DNA of 64,000 nt from CAWIOX01 sp963837775 (lineage in GTDB: Bacteria; Pseudomonadota; Gammaproteobacteria; Burkholderiales; Burkholderiaceae_D): contig CAWIOX010000007.1 of assembly GCA_963837775.1 (NCBI GenBank), positions 1 to 64,000 on the forward strand. The letters run 5' to 3'. The notes below the pieces were generated by a model. That model was not told where the DNA came from. It saw only the letters and a list, made by a program, of their open reading frames with translations, and made no database searches. Shown here in pieces: positions 8,688-18,661 of this stretch; position 1 is the stretch's first letter, and every line of letters begins with the position of its first letter. The position numbers were made by a program, and so were the translations under genes.

Positions 8688-9957
8688 TTACACTTGTTGA
8701 TCCTGCCGCTGCAACCACGCCAGCGCGCCCAGCCCCGCCGCGCGGCCGCTGGCGAAACAGGCGCTCAGCAGATAGCCGCCGGTCGGCGCTTCCCAGTCCA
8801 GCATTTCGCCGGCGCAGAACACGCCGGGCATCGCTGTTGAGCATCAGGTGTTGGTCCAGCGCCTCGAAGCGCACCCCGCCGGCGCTGCTGATCGCTTCGT
8901 CCAGCGGCCGGGTACCGGTCAGCGTCAGCGGCAGCGCCTTGATGCGGGCCGCCAGCGTGGCCGGAGCGGCGAACTCGTCCTTGCTGACCAGTTCGCGCAG
9001 CAGGCCGGATTTGACGCCGCTGATGTTGAGGCGGCTTTGCAGGTGGCTGGCCATCGAGCGCGAGCCGCGCGGGCGCGCGACTTCACTGGCCACGCGTTCC
9101 AGCGTCCAGTCGGGCGCCAGGTCGAGCGTGATGGTGGCGCTGCCCTGGGCCGCAATCGCATCGCGGATAGCACCGGAAAAGGCGTAGATCAGGCTGCCCT
9201 CGACGCCGCCCGCGGTGATCACGAACTGGCCTTTCTTGCGCTGCGTTTTTTTGTCACCTTCGCCGGCGTTATCGGTAAAGCTGAGCGCGACCGGACTCAA
9301 AGGGTGGCCCGCGTAGCGGCTGCTGAAATGTTCGCTCCACGGGGTATCGAAGCCGCAGTTGGATGGCTGCAGCGGTGCGATGTCGACCCCGCGCGCGGCC
9401 AGCAGCGGCACCCAGGCGCCGTCGGAGCCGAGCCGCGCCCAGCTGCCGCCGCCCAGCGCCAGCAGCACCGCGTCGGCTTTGACCAGCTGTTCGCCGTCGC
9501 TGCCGCTAAAGCGCAATGCGCCGTCATCGGCCCAACCGAGCCAGCGCTGCCGCATGTGGAAGCGCACGCCGGCCGCGCGCAGCCGATGCAGCCACGCGCG
9601 CAGCAGCGGCGCCGCTTTCATGTCGGTCGGAAACACGCGGCCCGAGCTGCCGACGAAGGTGCTGATGCCCAGCCCGTGCACCCAGTCCTGCAGCGCATCC
9701 GGCCCGAACCCGTCCAGCAGCGGCGCGATCTGCGGCCGGCGCGCGCCGTAGCGCGACAGGAACGCGTCGATCGGCTCGGCATGGGTGAGGTTCATGCCGC
9801 CCTTGCCGGCCAGCAGGAACTTGCGCCCGACCGAGGGCATCGCGTCATACAGGTCGACCTGCACGCCGCCGTGGGCCAGCACTTCGGCCGCCATCAGCCC
9901 GGCCGGGCCGCCGCCGATGATGGCGATGGAGAGGGGGCGTTGTGTGTTGCTGGACAT
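8688..9957 (-). CDS. BaiN/TIGR03862-type NAD(P)/FAD-dependent oxidoreductase (frameshift near 3' end)
   Basis: The ATG at 9957 opens 'MSSNTQRPLSIAIIGGGPAG', a Rossmann dinucleotide-binding GxGxxG motif for FAD. The interior carries 'GRKFLLAGKGGMNLTH', typical of the HI0933/BaiN flavoprotein family. The C-terminal FAD block 'PGVFCAGEMLDWEAPTGGYL' is present but one frame off. A +1 change at about 8830-8836 restores it and the protein then ends at a TAA at 8688-8690, giving about 420 residues. A single extra base explains this. The physiological substrate is unknown. Confidence 0.85.
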
Positions 9958-10028
9958 GGTTGATTCTTTCAATTGCATTGCGGTGAGGTTGTTGAAATTT
10001 TTGTTAGGACAGTGCTCTTGCAAGCCCC

Positions 10029-10080
10029 GTCGAAGCAGTGCTTCGACTCCCCGGCCCTTCTCCCGCGAGTGGGAGAAGGG
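10029..10080. terminator. Double hairpin downstream of the DUF2164 gene
   Basis: Two perfect stems lie side by side: GTCGAAG/CTTCGAC (10029-10047) and a 10-bp stem CCCTTCTCCC/GGGAGAAGGG with a six-base loop (10055-10080). They begin three bases past the DUF2164 stop on the minus strand. No T-tract follows on that strand, so termination is inferred from position and stability; it may be a REP-like hairpin. Confidence 0.5.
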
Positions 10081-10082
10081 GG

Positions 10083-10331
10083 TTACTTGCGCCAGTAGGC
10101 GAATTCGGTTTCGTGGCAGTCGCCATCCATCTCGGCCACCTTGTCCTGCAGATGGGATTGCGCGTCCAGTATCGCCTGGTTGTAGATGCTGGGGCCGATT
10201 TCGCGCACGCAGAAATCCAGCAACAGCGTGGCTTTCAGGTCGCCGACCGGCTCCTCCATGTGCTCTGCGCAATAGCGCTGGATCGAGCCGATCAGGCGCT
10301 GGCGGGTTTCTTCTCTGAGTTTGATGGTCAT
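10083..10331 (-). CDS. DUF2164 family protein
   Basis: The protein has 82 residues. The sequence 'MTIKLREETRQRLIGSIQRY' and a later 'LLDFCVREIGPSIYNQAI' match the DUF2164 family of small, mostly helical proteobacterial proteins of unknown function. The start is the ATG at 10331. It stands alone between a flavoprotein gene and a divergent hypothetical gene. Confidence 0.85.
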   Translation of the reverse strand: MTIKLREETRQRLIGSIQRYCAEHMEEPVGDLKATLLLDFCVREIGPSIYNQAILDAQSHLQDKVAEMDGDCHETEFAYWRK

Positions 10332-10481
10332 GATGGTTTTGACGGTGGTGGTTGGTCTAAATATTTTCTCGCGACGATTCTTTTCAAAAGTCTGTTTTTG
10401 CGCAACAAAATTGTATTAATGTTTGACGAAACAGCATTCGCGTCATAAAACGCAGTCACGCACATTGAAAAGGAGCATGCC

Positions 10482-10772
10482 ATGTCTACCGATATTTCCT
10501 ATTTCCGCACCGCCCTGTCGACCGGTTCGGAATATATGTGGACTGCGTTCTGGAATGGCGCCGGATGGGAAATCCATGCGTACCATGATATCGAACAAGC
10601 ACCTTGCCAGCTACGTACCGCGCGCGATGAAGTGCGCGAATTGCAGACCCTGGATGCGGTCGCCGGCGTGCTGAAAACCCTGGGCATCGGCCGCTTTTCG
10701 GTCAATCAGAACCGCAGCCTGCCGCACGAGGAGCAGGTGCTGAGCGGCGGCGACCAGTGCATCGGTACCTGA
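10482..10772 (+). CDS. Hypothetical protein, 96 aa
   Basis: An AAAGGAG ribosome site precedes the ATG by seven bases, supporting translation. The protein is soluble, with no signal peptide or membrane segment, and is rich in aromatic residues in its first third (FRTALSTG, YMWTAFWNGAGWEIHAY). I do not recognise a family. Its stop lies 3 bp from the stop of the convergent small membrane gene. Confidence 0.65.
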   Translation: MSTDISYFRTALSTGSEYMWTAFWNGAGWEIHAYHDIEQAPCQLRTARDEVRELQTLDAVAGVLKTLGIGRFSVNQNRSLPHEEQVLSGGDQCIGT

Positions 10773-10775
10773 GCC

Positions 10776-10988
10776 TTAAAACCAGCGCAGCAGCTTGGCC
10801 AGCGCCAGCAGCACGAAGGCGCCGCTCAGCACGAAGCAGATGCCTTGGTTGAAGACAAAGGACGGCAATTTTTGCCGCGCCTGCGGCGAGAACTTGCTGG
10901 CGGCCAGGCCGAAATACAGGCACAGGCAGGCCAGCAAGACCATGCCGGCGATGTCATACCACGGGATGTCGGCGTCGATGGGAGTCAT
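10776..10988 (-). CDS. Small two-helix membrane protein
   Basis: The protein has 70 residues with two hydrophobic segments, about residues 12-30 (IAGMVLLACLCLYFGLAA) and 46-66 (GICFVLSGAFVLLALAKLL), joined by a basic loop. No family is recognised with confidence. It is probably an inner-membrane protein. The gene precedes nothing obvious and lies head to head with no promoter partner within 46 bases of the YgjP-like gene's end. Confidence 0.6.
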   Translation of the reverse strand: MTPIDADIPWYDIAGMVLLACLCLYFGLAASKFSPQARQKLPSFVFNQGICFVLSGAFVLLALAKLLRWF

Positions 10989-11034
10989 GCTGCGCGCTTT
11001 CGGAGTGATGGAGTGGAGTGGGGATGAATGGCGG

Positions 11035-11550
11035 TCAGCCGGCCGGCCATGCCAGCTTGCCGACCAGATCGAGATGGGTCAGATACAGCCGCAGGTCCAG
11101 CTCGATCTGATGATAATCGGGTTCCATATAGGTGCACAGCTGGTAGAACGCCTTGTCGTGCTCCTTTTCCTTCAGGTGCGCCAGTTCATGCACCGCGATC
11201 ATCCGCAGGAACGCCAGCGGCACCTCCTTGAACAGGGTGGCGACGCGGATTTCGCGCTTGGCCTTGAGCTTGCCGCCCTGCACCCGCGAGATCGCGGTGT
11301 GCAGGCCCAGCGCATGCTGGATCACATGCAGCTTGCTGTCGAACGCGACCTTGCTGAGCGGCGCCGCATTGCGCAGGAAGTCGTTCTTCAGGTCGAGCAC
11401 GTAGTCGTACAGCGCACGGTCGGTACGGATCTCGTGCGCCGAGGTATATTTCTTCAGCAAGATTTCACCCAAACGCTCTTGCTGCAGCAGTTGCCGCACC
11501 TGGTCCTTGATGCTGTCCGGGTAGCCGGCAAGGTATTTCATGCTTGTCAT
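11035..11550 (-). CDS. YgjP-like (WLM/DUF45) metallopeptidase-fold protein
   Basis: The protein has 171 residues. It contains the zinc-binding HELAHLKEKEHDKAF block (HExxH plus a downstream His), characteristic of the YgjP/M48-related DUF45 family, followed by the C-terminal 'YLTHLDLVGKLAW'. The family is predicted to be a zinc-dependent protease; substrates are unknown. A second in-frame ATG at 11541 is an alternative start. A dispersed element lies about 55 bp upstream. Confidence 0.82.
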   Translation of the reverse strand: MTSMKYLAGYPDSIKDQVRQLLQQERLGEILLKKYTSAHEIRTDRALYDYVLDLKNDFLRNAAPLSKVAFDSKLHVIQHALGLHTAISRVQGGKLKAKREIRVATLFKEVPLAFLRMIAVHELAHLKEKEHDKAFYQLCTYMEPDYHQIELDLRLYLTHLDLVGKLAWPAG

Positions 11551-11605
11551 CGATGGTTCCGGGGCTATTGCAGTACGTGTACGGCGTTGATATAAATGTA
11601 TTTAT

Positions 11606-11680
11606 GGGGGAGTATCACTGGAAAATAGTGGGTTGCCGCACGGATTCATTGCGGCTTTAAAAATACTCCCCCGTCTATTG
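11606..11680 (+). repeat. Dispersed intergenic structured element, copy D
   Basis: This copy has the 5' box GGGGGAGTAT, a CACT/AGTG stem, the CCGCACG core 28 bp after GGGAGTAT, and ATAC 27 bp after the core. Its 5' box and 3' ATACTCCCCC form a perfect 10-bp inverted repeat (11606-11615 with 11663-11672), while the terminal AGTAT seen in other copies is degenerate. It is the only copy not in sense orientation behind a gene: it lies upstream of the minus-strand YgjP-like gene and past the RND stop. Confidence 0.75.
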
Positions 11681-11701
11681 TAGCCGCTCCAGGGCGTGCT
11701 T

Positions 11702-14700
11702 TCAGCCGGCCTTGGCCGGCACTGCCACCTTCTTTCCGCCGCGTCGCAGCCACTGCAGCAGATCGTCGACATAGGTAAACAGCACCGGGATCACCAGCAG
11801 GCTCAGGAAGGTCGAGGTGATCAGGCCGCCGATCACGACGATCGCCATCGGCGAGCGGAAGCTGGGGTCGACGCCGATGCCGAGCGCGATCGGCATCATG
11901 CCGGCGCCCATCGCGATGGTGGTCATCACGATCGGCCGGGCGCGCTTGTGGCAGGCGTCGAGCAGCGCGTCCCAGCGCGTCAGGCCGTGGTCGCGCGCGC
12001 GCCATGATGGCGTATTCGACCAGCAGGATCGAGTTCTTGGTGGCGATGCCCATCAGCATGATCAGGCCGATCATCGACGGCATCGACAGCGCGGTGCGGC
12101 GTGATGAACAGCGCCAGGAACGCGCCCGGGATCGACAGCACCAGCGCGGCCAGGATCGTCACCGGCTGCACGAAGTCCTTGAACAGCAGCACCAGCACGA
12201 TGTAGATGCACAGCACGCCGGTCAGCATCGCCAGCCCGAAGCTGGCGAACAGTTCGGCCATCGCTTCGGCGTCGCCGACCGTGGTCTGCGTGACGCCGGG
12301 CGGCAGGTGCTGCAGGCTGGGCAGCGCCAGCGCCGCTTTCTCGACTGCGCCGAGCGGCTGCTGGTTCAGCTCGATCTCGAAGTTGATGTTGCGCTGGCGG
12401 TCGTAGCGGTCGATCTCGGCCGGCCCGCTGTCGATCGCCAGCGTCGCCACGTTGCCCAGCATCACCGGGCCGCGCGCGCCCGGCACCGCCAGGCGCGCCA
12501 GCAGCTCCAGATCGGTGCGCGCATCGGCGGTCAGCTTGACCACGATCGGCACCTGGCGCTGCGCCAGGTTGAGCTTGGCCAGGCTCTGGTCGTAGTCGCC
12601 GGCGGTCGCGACGCGCAGCGTGTCGGCAATCGCGGCCGAGGTCACGCCGAGGTCGGCCGCGCGCGCGAAGTCGGGCCGCACGACCAGTTCCGGCCGCACC
12701 AGGCTGGAGGTAGAGGTCACGTTGCCGATGCCGGGGATGGTGCGCAGCTCGCGCTCGACCGTGCGCGCATGCTCGCCCAGCAGCGCGGCCGTCTTCGCCG
12801 GCCAGCACCAGGATGTATTTCTCGCTGGAGCCGCCGAAGCCGACCTTCACGCGCGCGCCGGGCAGCACCGCCAGCGCGTCGCGCAGCTGCGCCTCGAGCG
12901 CCTGCTTGCTCAGCCCGCGCGCGTTCGGTGCGCGGCGTCATGTTGATGGTCAGCGTGGCCTTGCGCACCTCGGCCGCACCGGCCGGCGCGAACGGGTCGC
13001 CGCCGGCGCTGCCGCCGCCGATCGCGGTGTAGACCAGCTTCACATGCGGATTTTTCTGCACGATGACGCGCGCCTGCTCGGCCAGCGCGTAGGTCTGGCC
13101 GAAGGTGCTGCCCGGCGGCAGCGACAGCGTGACCTGGGTTTGCGACAGGTCGTCGGGCGGGATGAAGCCGGTCGGCAGCAGCGGCACCAGCGCCAGCGAA
13201 CCGACGCAGGAATGCGGTCGCCGCCAGCGAAGTCTTGATCCGGTGCCGCAGGCACCAGCGCGGCCCAGCGCAGGTACAGCGTCAGCCAGCGCGGCTCGAC
13301 ATGCGCGTGGCTCGGCCGGCTTGCAGCAGGTAGGCCGCCATCATCGGCGTCAGCATGCGCGCCACCACCAGCGAGAAGAACACCGCGATCGCCGCAGTCC
13401 AGCCGAACTGCACGAAGAACTTGCCCGGCACGCCGGCCATGAAGGCGGTCGGCAGAAACACCGCGATCAGCGTGAAGGTGGTGGCGATCACCGCCAGGCC
13501 GATCTCGTCGGCCGCCTCCATCGCGGCCTCGAACGGCGTCTTGCCCATGCGCAGGTGGCGCATGATGTTCTCGATCTCGACGATCGCATCGTCGACCAGG
13601 ATGCCGACCACCAGCGACAGCGACAGCAGCGTCACCACATTGATCGTGAAGCCGAACAGGTACATCACGCCGAACGCCGGGATCACCGACAGCGGCAGCG
13701 CGGTGGCCGCCACCAGCGTGGCGCGCCAGTCGCGCAGGAACAGCCAGACCACCAGCACCGCCAGCAGCGCGCCCTCGTACAGCAGCAGCATCGAGCCGTC
13801 GTAGTTTTCCTGCACCGGATCGACGAAATTGAAGGCCTCGGTGACCGCGATGTCGGGGTGCTCCGCCTTCAGTTTGGCGAGCGCCGCGCGCACGCCGGCG
13901 GCGACATCGACTTCGCCCGCGCCGCGGCTGCGCGTGATCTCGAAGCCGACCACCGGCTTGCCGTTCGAGCAGCGCGGCCGAGCGCTGTTCGGCCACCGTG
14001 TCGCTGCACCAGCGCGACCTGGTCGAGGCGGATGCGGCGGCCGTCGGACAGCGCGATTTCCATGCGCGCCAGCTCGTCGGCCGACTGCACGGTGGCGATG
14101 GTGCGCACCGACTGCTCGGCGCCGCCGACATCGGTGCGCCCGCCCGACGCTTCCTGCTGGATCTGGCGCAGCTGGCGCGAGATGTCGGCCGCGGTCGCGT
14201 TCAGCGCCTGCAGCCGCGCCGGGTCCAGCTCGACCCGCACCTCGCGCGTGACGCCGCCCACGCGCGCCACCGCGCCCACGCCGCGCACGCTGAGCATCGC
14301 CTTGGTCACGTTGTTGTCGACGAACCAGCTCAGCGCTTCCTCGTCCATCGTGTTTGATGCCACGCGTGTAGGTCAGGATCGGCAGGCCCGACAGTTCCAT
14401 CTTCGCAATCTGCGGGTCGCGCAGGTCGCCGGGCAGGTCGGAGCGCACGCGCGCCACCGCATCGCGCACATCGTCGACCGCCTCCTGGGTCGGCTTCTCC
14501 AGCCGGAATTCGACGGTGATGGTGGCAGTGCCGTCCTGCACCTTGGTGTAGATGTGCTTGACGCCCTGCAGCGTGGCGACCGCGTTTTCGATCTTGCGCG
14601 CGACCTCGGTTTCCAGCTGCGCCGGCGACGCGCCCGGCAGCGACGCGGTCACCGTCACGGTGGGCAGGTCGATGTCGGGGAAGTTCTGGATCTTCATCGC

Positions 14701-14791
14701 GCGAAAGCCGAACAGGCCCATCAGCGTGAGCATGATGAACAGCAGGATCGGCGGGAATCGGGTTGCGGATGCACCAGGCGGAGACGTTCAT
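11702..14791 (-). pseudogene. RND (AcrB/MdtB-like) efflux pump, about 11 frameshifts
   Basis: Stitched across frames, this is a near full-length RND transporter of about 1,030 residues: N-terminus 'MNVSAWCIRNPIP', 'IQNFPDIDLPTVTV', the proton-relay segment 'LVVGILVDDAIVEIENI', 'GFIPPDDLSQTQVTLSLPPG', 'GIATKNSILLVEYA' and the final 'FLSLLVIPVLFTYVDDLLQWL'. The frame changes at about 14755, 14350, 14003, 13968, 13315, 13247, 13212, 12922, 12797, 12100 and 12000. Ten of the eleven are +1. The amino-acid sequence between breaks is well conserved and free of stops, which argues for base-calling errors over old decay. The start overlaps the adaptor stop (ATGA). As written it cannot make a pump. Confidence 0.85.
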
Positions 14792-15927
14792 CGCGCAGTC
14801 CTCACTTCTGCTGACCGTGCGGCGCGGCGGTCGACCACCCGCACCGTATCGCCATCGGCCAGGAAAGCGCCGCCGGACGCGACCACGCGCGCCGCCGCAT
14901 CCAGTCCGCCGGTGATCTCGATGCGGTCCGCCACGCGGCGTCCGACCGTGACCTTGGTTTGCAGCACTTTCGAATGCGCTCCTGCCGGCACCACCCGCAG
15001 CACATAACTGAAGCCGTCGCGCAGCAGCACCGCGCTTTGCGGCAGCGTCAGCCCCGGCGCGCTGCCCAGTTCGAATTCGCCGCGCGCGAACATGCCGGCT
15101 TTGGCCATGCCCGGTGCCGGCAGATCGACGTACACCAGACCGTTGCGGGTCTGGGTGTCGACGGTCGGCGCGACCATCCGGATCGTGCCCTTGACGGCCG
15201 CGCCGTTGGCCGGTGTGACGTCGACACGCATGCCGGGTTTCAGCAGCGCCAGTTCGGGCGCTGCCACCTCGGCGCGCCATTCGAGCCGGCCCTGGCGGAT
15301 CATCCGGAACAGTTCCTGGCCGGCCGGCACCACCGCGCCCACCGTGGCGCTGCGGGCCGAGATCACGCCGCTGTCGGGCGCCAGCACCCGGGTCTTGTCC
15401 AGCCGCAGCTGCTGCACCTTGACGGCCGCTTGTTGCGCCTCCAGCCGCGCGCTGGCGGTTTGCTCCGCGGTCAGATACTGGTTGATCTGCTGCGCACTCA
15501 GCGCGCCGCTGGCCTGCAGCCGGCGCGCGCGCTCGGCATTGGCGGCTGGCTTCGGCCACGGTGGCCTGCGGCCTCGGCCACGCTGGCCTTGCCCTGCGCC
15601 AGCTCGGCGGCCACCGTGTCGGTCGCGAAGCTGGCCAGCAGCTGGCCGCGCTTGACCACATCGCCGACGTTGACCCGCACCTCGGCCAGCCGCAGGCCGC
15701 TGGACTCGGCGCCGACGCTGGCCTCCTGCCAGGCCGCCAGATTGCCGTTGGCGCTCAACTTCTGCGCCAGGCTGGCGCTTTGCGGCTGATCGACCGTGAC
15801 GGTGAGCGAGGGCTTGACCGCGCCAGGCGCTTTCTTTTCCTCGCTGGCACCGCACACTCAGGGTCGTTGCCGCTATGGCAAGCAGCGTAGCGGAGAGGGC
15901 AATCAGCGTTTTGCTTGGTAGTTTCAT
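14788..15927 (-). pseudogene. RND periplasmic adaptor (HlyD/AcrA-like lipoprotein), three frameshifts
   Basis: The ATG at 15927 opens a signal sequence 'MKLPSKTLIALSATLLAIAA'. A +1 shift near 15857 leads into a lipobox-like 'TLSCGASEE' and the barrel-sandwich domain ('NLAAWQEASVGAESSGLRLA'). Shifts near 15575 and 15552 bring in the helical hairpin and then a clean C-terminal half ('LDKTRVLAPDSGVISARSAT', 'VVDRRAARSAEVRTAR'). All three are single extra bases. The gene is translationally coupled to the RND pump through a TGA/ATG overlap, the normal adaptor-pump order. Confidence 0.83.
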
Positions 15928-16149
15928 GGGTTCAGCGTACAAGGAGAAAGGGTGGGCTCGGGTGCGCAGCGCATTGGAAAACATCGGCGCCGTGATCGAT
16001 GACTTGCAAATTATGCATCAACTGCCGTTTCCAAGATTATGCCGTGAAACCTGTCGCGCACGCTTTTTCCGGCAACACTCGCGTCGATTGAAGCCTGCCG
16101 CAAGTCGTGCTATGTTAGAGGCGGGCACTAAAAAAACAGGAGGAGTCCT

Positions 16150-16494
16150 ATGTTAATCACGTTCAAATCCAAGGCCGCTTCCGAAGTAATGATGTACAAG
16201 GAGCATGCCAAGCGCATCCTCGATTTGCTGCACAAGGATACTGATCGTGGCGTCATCACGGCGGCCGAGACCGCCGATGCGATCGCCAAACTGGATGCGG
16301 AGATCGCCGAAAGCCGTCTGCATCCGGTGTCGGAAGATGTGCAGCAGGATATCGATGCGCATCATGGCGATTTCGGCGACGACAACGAGCATGAGAAAAT
16401 CACCGTCGTCACCTTTGCAACCCGCGCCTATCCTCTGCTCGAGATGCTGCGTGCGGCCCATCAAAATAAGCAGGACATCATCTGGGGCGTGTGA
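16150..16494 (+). CDS. DUF1840 domain-containing protein
   Basis: The protein has 114 residues. The opening 'MLITFKSKAASEVMMYKEHA' and the closing 'FATRAYPLLEMLRAAHQNKQ' are the conserved ends of DUF1840, a small soluble betaproteobacterial family of unknown function. A strong GGAGGAG site lies seven bases before the ATG. It stands alone; the 220 bases upstream of it are non-coding. Confidence 0.88.
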   Translation: MLITFKSKAASEVMMYKEHAKRILDLLHKDTDRGVITAAETADAIAKLDAEIAESRLHPVSEDVQQDIDAHHGDFGDDNEHEKITVVTFATRAYPLLEMLRAAHQNKQDIIWGV

Positions 16495-16659
16495 GATTCT
16501 CCTTGCCGGCTGACCGGACTACGATGAATCCGGCCAATATTGCTTTGCAGTATGGCTAAATTGCCCGAATTACGCGCCTGTCCGACGTGATAGGCGCATA
16601 CACCGCTACAATCCCTGCTTTATCTTGCCTGCGCTGCTCCGACACAGCGCCAATTCACG

Positions 16660-17298
16660 ATGACACTCTTTGGCATTACCGATTTCGGCCTGTTCTGCGT
16701 CGCCGTGATGTTATTGAACGCCACGCCCGGCCCGGATACCGCTTACATCGTGGGACGCAGCATCGCCCAGGGCCGTGCCGCGGGTCTGGTCTCCGCTGCC
16801 GGCATCTCGGTCGGCTGTCTGGTGCATTCGATCGCTTCCGCTTTCGGCCTGACGGCGATCCTGGCTGCTTCGGCCAGCGCCTTCATGCTGGTCAAGCTGG
16901 CCGGCGGCGCTTACCTGATCTATCTGGGCATCCGCATGCTGCTGTCGCAACCGGCGCGCCCGACCGATTCCCCGATCGCGCGCGACGTGCGCCCGCTGCA
17001 GACGGTATTCTGGCAGGCGGTGGTGACCAACGTACTGAATCCGAAAGTCGTGCTGTTCTTCCTGTCTTTCTTTCCGCAATTCGTGCGCAATGACGCACCA
17101 CAAAAGACCGCCGCCTTCCTGCTGCTGGGCACGGTATTCGTGCTCATGAGCATGCTGTGGAACAGCGGCACCGCATTCCTGGCAGGGACGCTGGCACGCC
17201 GTGCCGGCCGCAACCCGCAGGCAAGACAATGGCTGGAACGGCTGGTCGGCACTGCCTTCATCGCGCTTGGCGCAAAACTCATCATGACGAAAAATTAA
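16660..17298 (+). CDS. LysE/RhtB family amino-acid exporter
   Basis: The 212-residue protein has six predicted membrane helices and the family's opening pattern 'NATPGPDTAYIVGRSIAQGR' near residues 20-40 and 'NVLNPKVVLFFLSFFPQF' near 125-143. LysE/RhtB proteins export amino acids such as homoserine, threonine or lysine. The substrate cannot be told from sequence. rsmB starts one base after its stop, so the two may be co-transcribed. Confidence 0.9.
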   Translation: MTLFGITDFGLFCVAVMLLNATPGPDTAYIVGRSIAQGRAAGLVSAAGISVGCLVHSIASAFGLTAILAASASAFMLVKLAGGAYLIYLGIRMLLSQPARPTDSPIARDVRPLQTVFWQAVVTNVLNPKVVLFFLSFFPQFVRNDAPQKTAAFLLLGTVFVLMSMLWNSGTAFLAGTLARRAGRNPQARQWLERLVGTAFIALGAKLIMTKN

Positions 17299-17299
17299 C

Positions 17300-18616
17300 G
17301 TGACTATTTCCACTCTAAAAACAGATTCACTCGCCTATTCTCTGCTGCACGCGGCAGAAGCGGTCGCCTTGGTGCGTACCGGCACCGCGTTGCCGCTGGC
17401 CTTGTCCAAAATCGTCGCCCAGAACAACATTCCGGTAGCGGCGCGCGGTGCGCTGCAGGACATCGCTTACCGCACCATGCGCCAGCTGGGGCGCAGCGAA
17501 GTATTGCTGTCGCTGCTGGCGACCAAGCCGCCGGCGCCCGGCGTGCTGCATAGCCTGCTGTGTTGCGCGCTGGGTTTGATCTCGACCCCGGACGATGCCG
17601 ATGGTACGCTGCCTTACGAGGCCTTTACCGTGGTCAATCAGGCCGTGACTGCGGCGTCCTCGCATCAGGATATGGCGCATGCGAAAGGCATGGTGAATGC
17701 GGTGTTGCGGCGGTTCCTGCGCGAGCAGCCTGCATTGTTGCAGGAGGCGCTGAAGCAGCCGGCCGCGCTTTGGAATTACCCGACCTGGTGGATCGATGCC
17801 ACCAAGGCCGCTTATCCGAAGGATTGGCAGGCGATTCTGGCGGCCGGCAACACCACGCCGCCGCTGACGCTGCGGGTCAACCAGCGCAAGACCACGATGG
17901 CCGCCTATCTGGAGCTATTGTCGGTCAACGGCATGGCGGCCAGCCAGATCGGTCCGTTCGCGGTGCGTCTGGAAAAGCCGGTGCCGGTGTATCAGATTCC
18001 GGGTTTCAGCCAGGGCCTGGTGTCGGTGCAGGATGCCGCTGCGCAACTGGCGGCGCCGCTGCTGGATGTGCAGGATGGGATGTGGGTGCTGGATGCCTGC
18101 GCTGCGCCAGGCGGCAAGACCGGGCATCTGCTGGAATGTGCCGACATCAATCTGGTGGCGCTCGATTCCGACGAAAGACGGGTTCCGCGCATCGAAGAAA
18201 ACCTGCAGCGCCTGCAACTGCAGGCTACGCTGAAGGTGGGCGATGCGCTGGCGCGCTACTGGTGGGATGGTCAGATGTATGACCGGATCCTGGCCGATGT
18301 TCCGTGCACCGCGTCGGGCATCATGCGCCGCCATCCGGATATCCGCTGGCTGCGCCGCAAGAGCGACGCTTTGCAACTTGCCGCCGTGTCATCGAAAATC
18401 CTCGACAATCTTTGGCGCATGTTGCGTCCGGGTGGTAAATTGCTGTTTGTAACCTGCTCACTCTGGCCGCAGGAGTCCGAGGCGCAGGCAGCCGCTTTTG
18501 CGGTGCGTCACCAGGCATTAAGGCTGCCGGCCCCGGGCCAGTTGCTGCCGACGGCGAACGCGGAAAACGACCATGATGGACTGTTTTACGCGCTGTTCCA
18601 GAAAGTAGCGGTCTGA
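17300..18616 (+). CDS. rsmB: 16S rRNA (cytosine-967-C5)-methyltransferase RsmB
   Basis: The protein has 438 residues from a GTG start. An N-terminal NusB-like RNA-binding domain (residues 1-150) precedes the SAM-dependent methyltransferase domain, with SAM motif 'VLDACAAPGGKTGHLLE', motif IV 'ILADVPCTASGIMRRHPDIR' containing the PC cysteine, and motif VI 'LLFVTCSLWPQESE' containing the catalytic TCS cysteine. It methylates C967 of 16S rRNA. It is the first gene of the conserved block rsmB-DUF4390-ntrY-ntrX. Confidence 0.95.
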   Translation: MTISTLKTDSLAYSLLHAAEAVALVRTGTALPLALSKIVAQNNIPVAARGALQDIAYRTMRQLGRSEVLLSLLATKPPAPGVLHSLLCCALGLISTPDDADGTLPYEAFTVVNQAVTAASSHQDMAHAKGMVNAVLRRFLREQPALLQEALKQPAALWNYPTWWIDATKAAYPKDWQAILAAGNTTPPLTLRVNQRKTTMAAYLELLSVNGMAASQIGPFAVRLEKPVPVYQIPGFSQGLVSVQDAAAQLAAPLLDVQDGMWVLDACAAPGGKTGHLLECADINLVALDSDERRVPRIEENLQRLQLQATLKVGDALARYWWDGQMYDRILADVPCTASGIMRRHPDIRWLRRKSDALQLAAVSSKILDNLWRMLRPGGKLLFVTCSLWPQESEAQAAAFAVRHQALRLPAPGQLLPTANAENDHDGLFYALFQKVAV

Positions 18617-18661
18617 AAACGATTAACACTTAGCGCAGCTAGCGATCGATCGGTCTGACCC

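Noticed and set aside
8848..9963. Long plus-strand open frame opposite the BaiN-like gene
   Set aside because: It is the complement of a clear flavoprotein; its Arg/Ala/Gln-rich composition is typical of antisense frames in high-GC DNA.
10055..10080. CCCTTCTCCC hairpin as a CRISPR repeat
   Set aside because: Only one copy is present and there is no repeat-spacer pattern; no CRISPR array is seen in the window.
15875..16156. Plus-strand frame upstream of the DUF1840 gene
   Set aside because: Its first part is antisense to the adaptor signal peptide and the rest is the promoter region of DUF1840.
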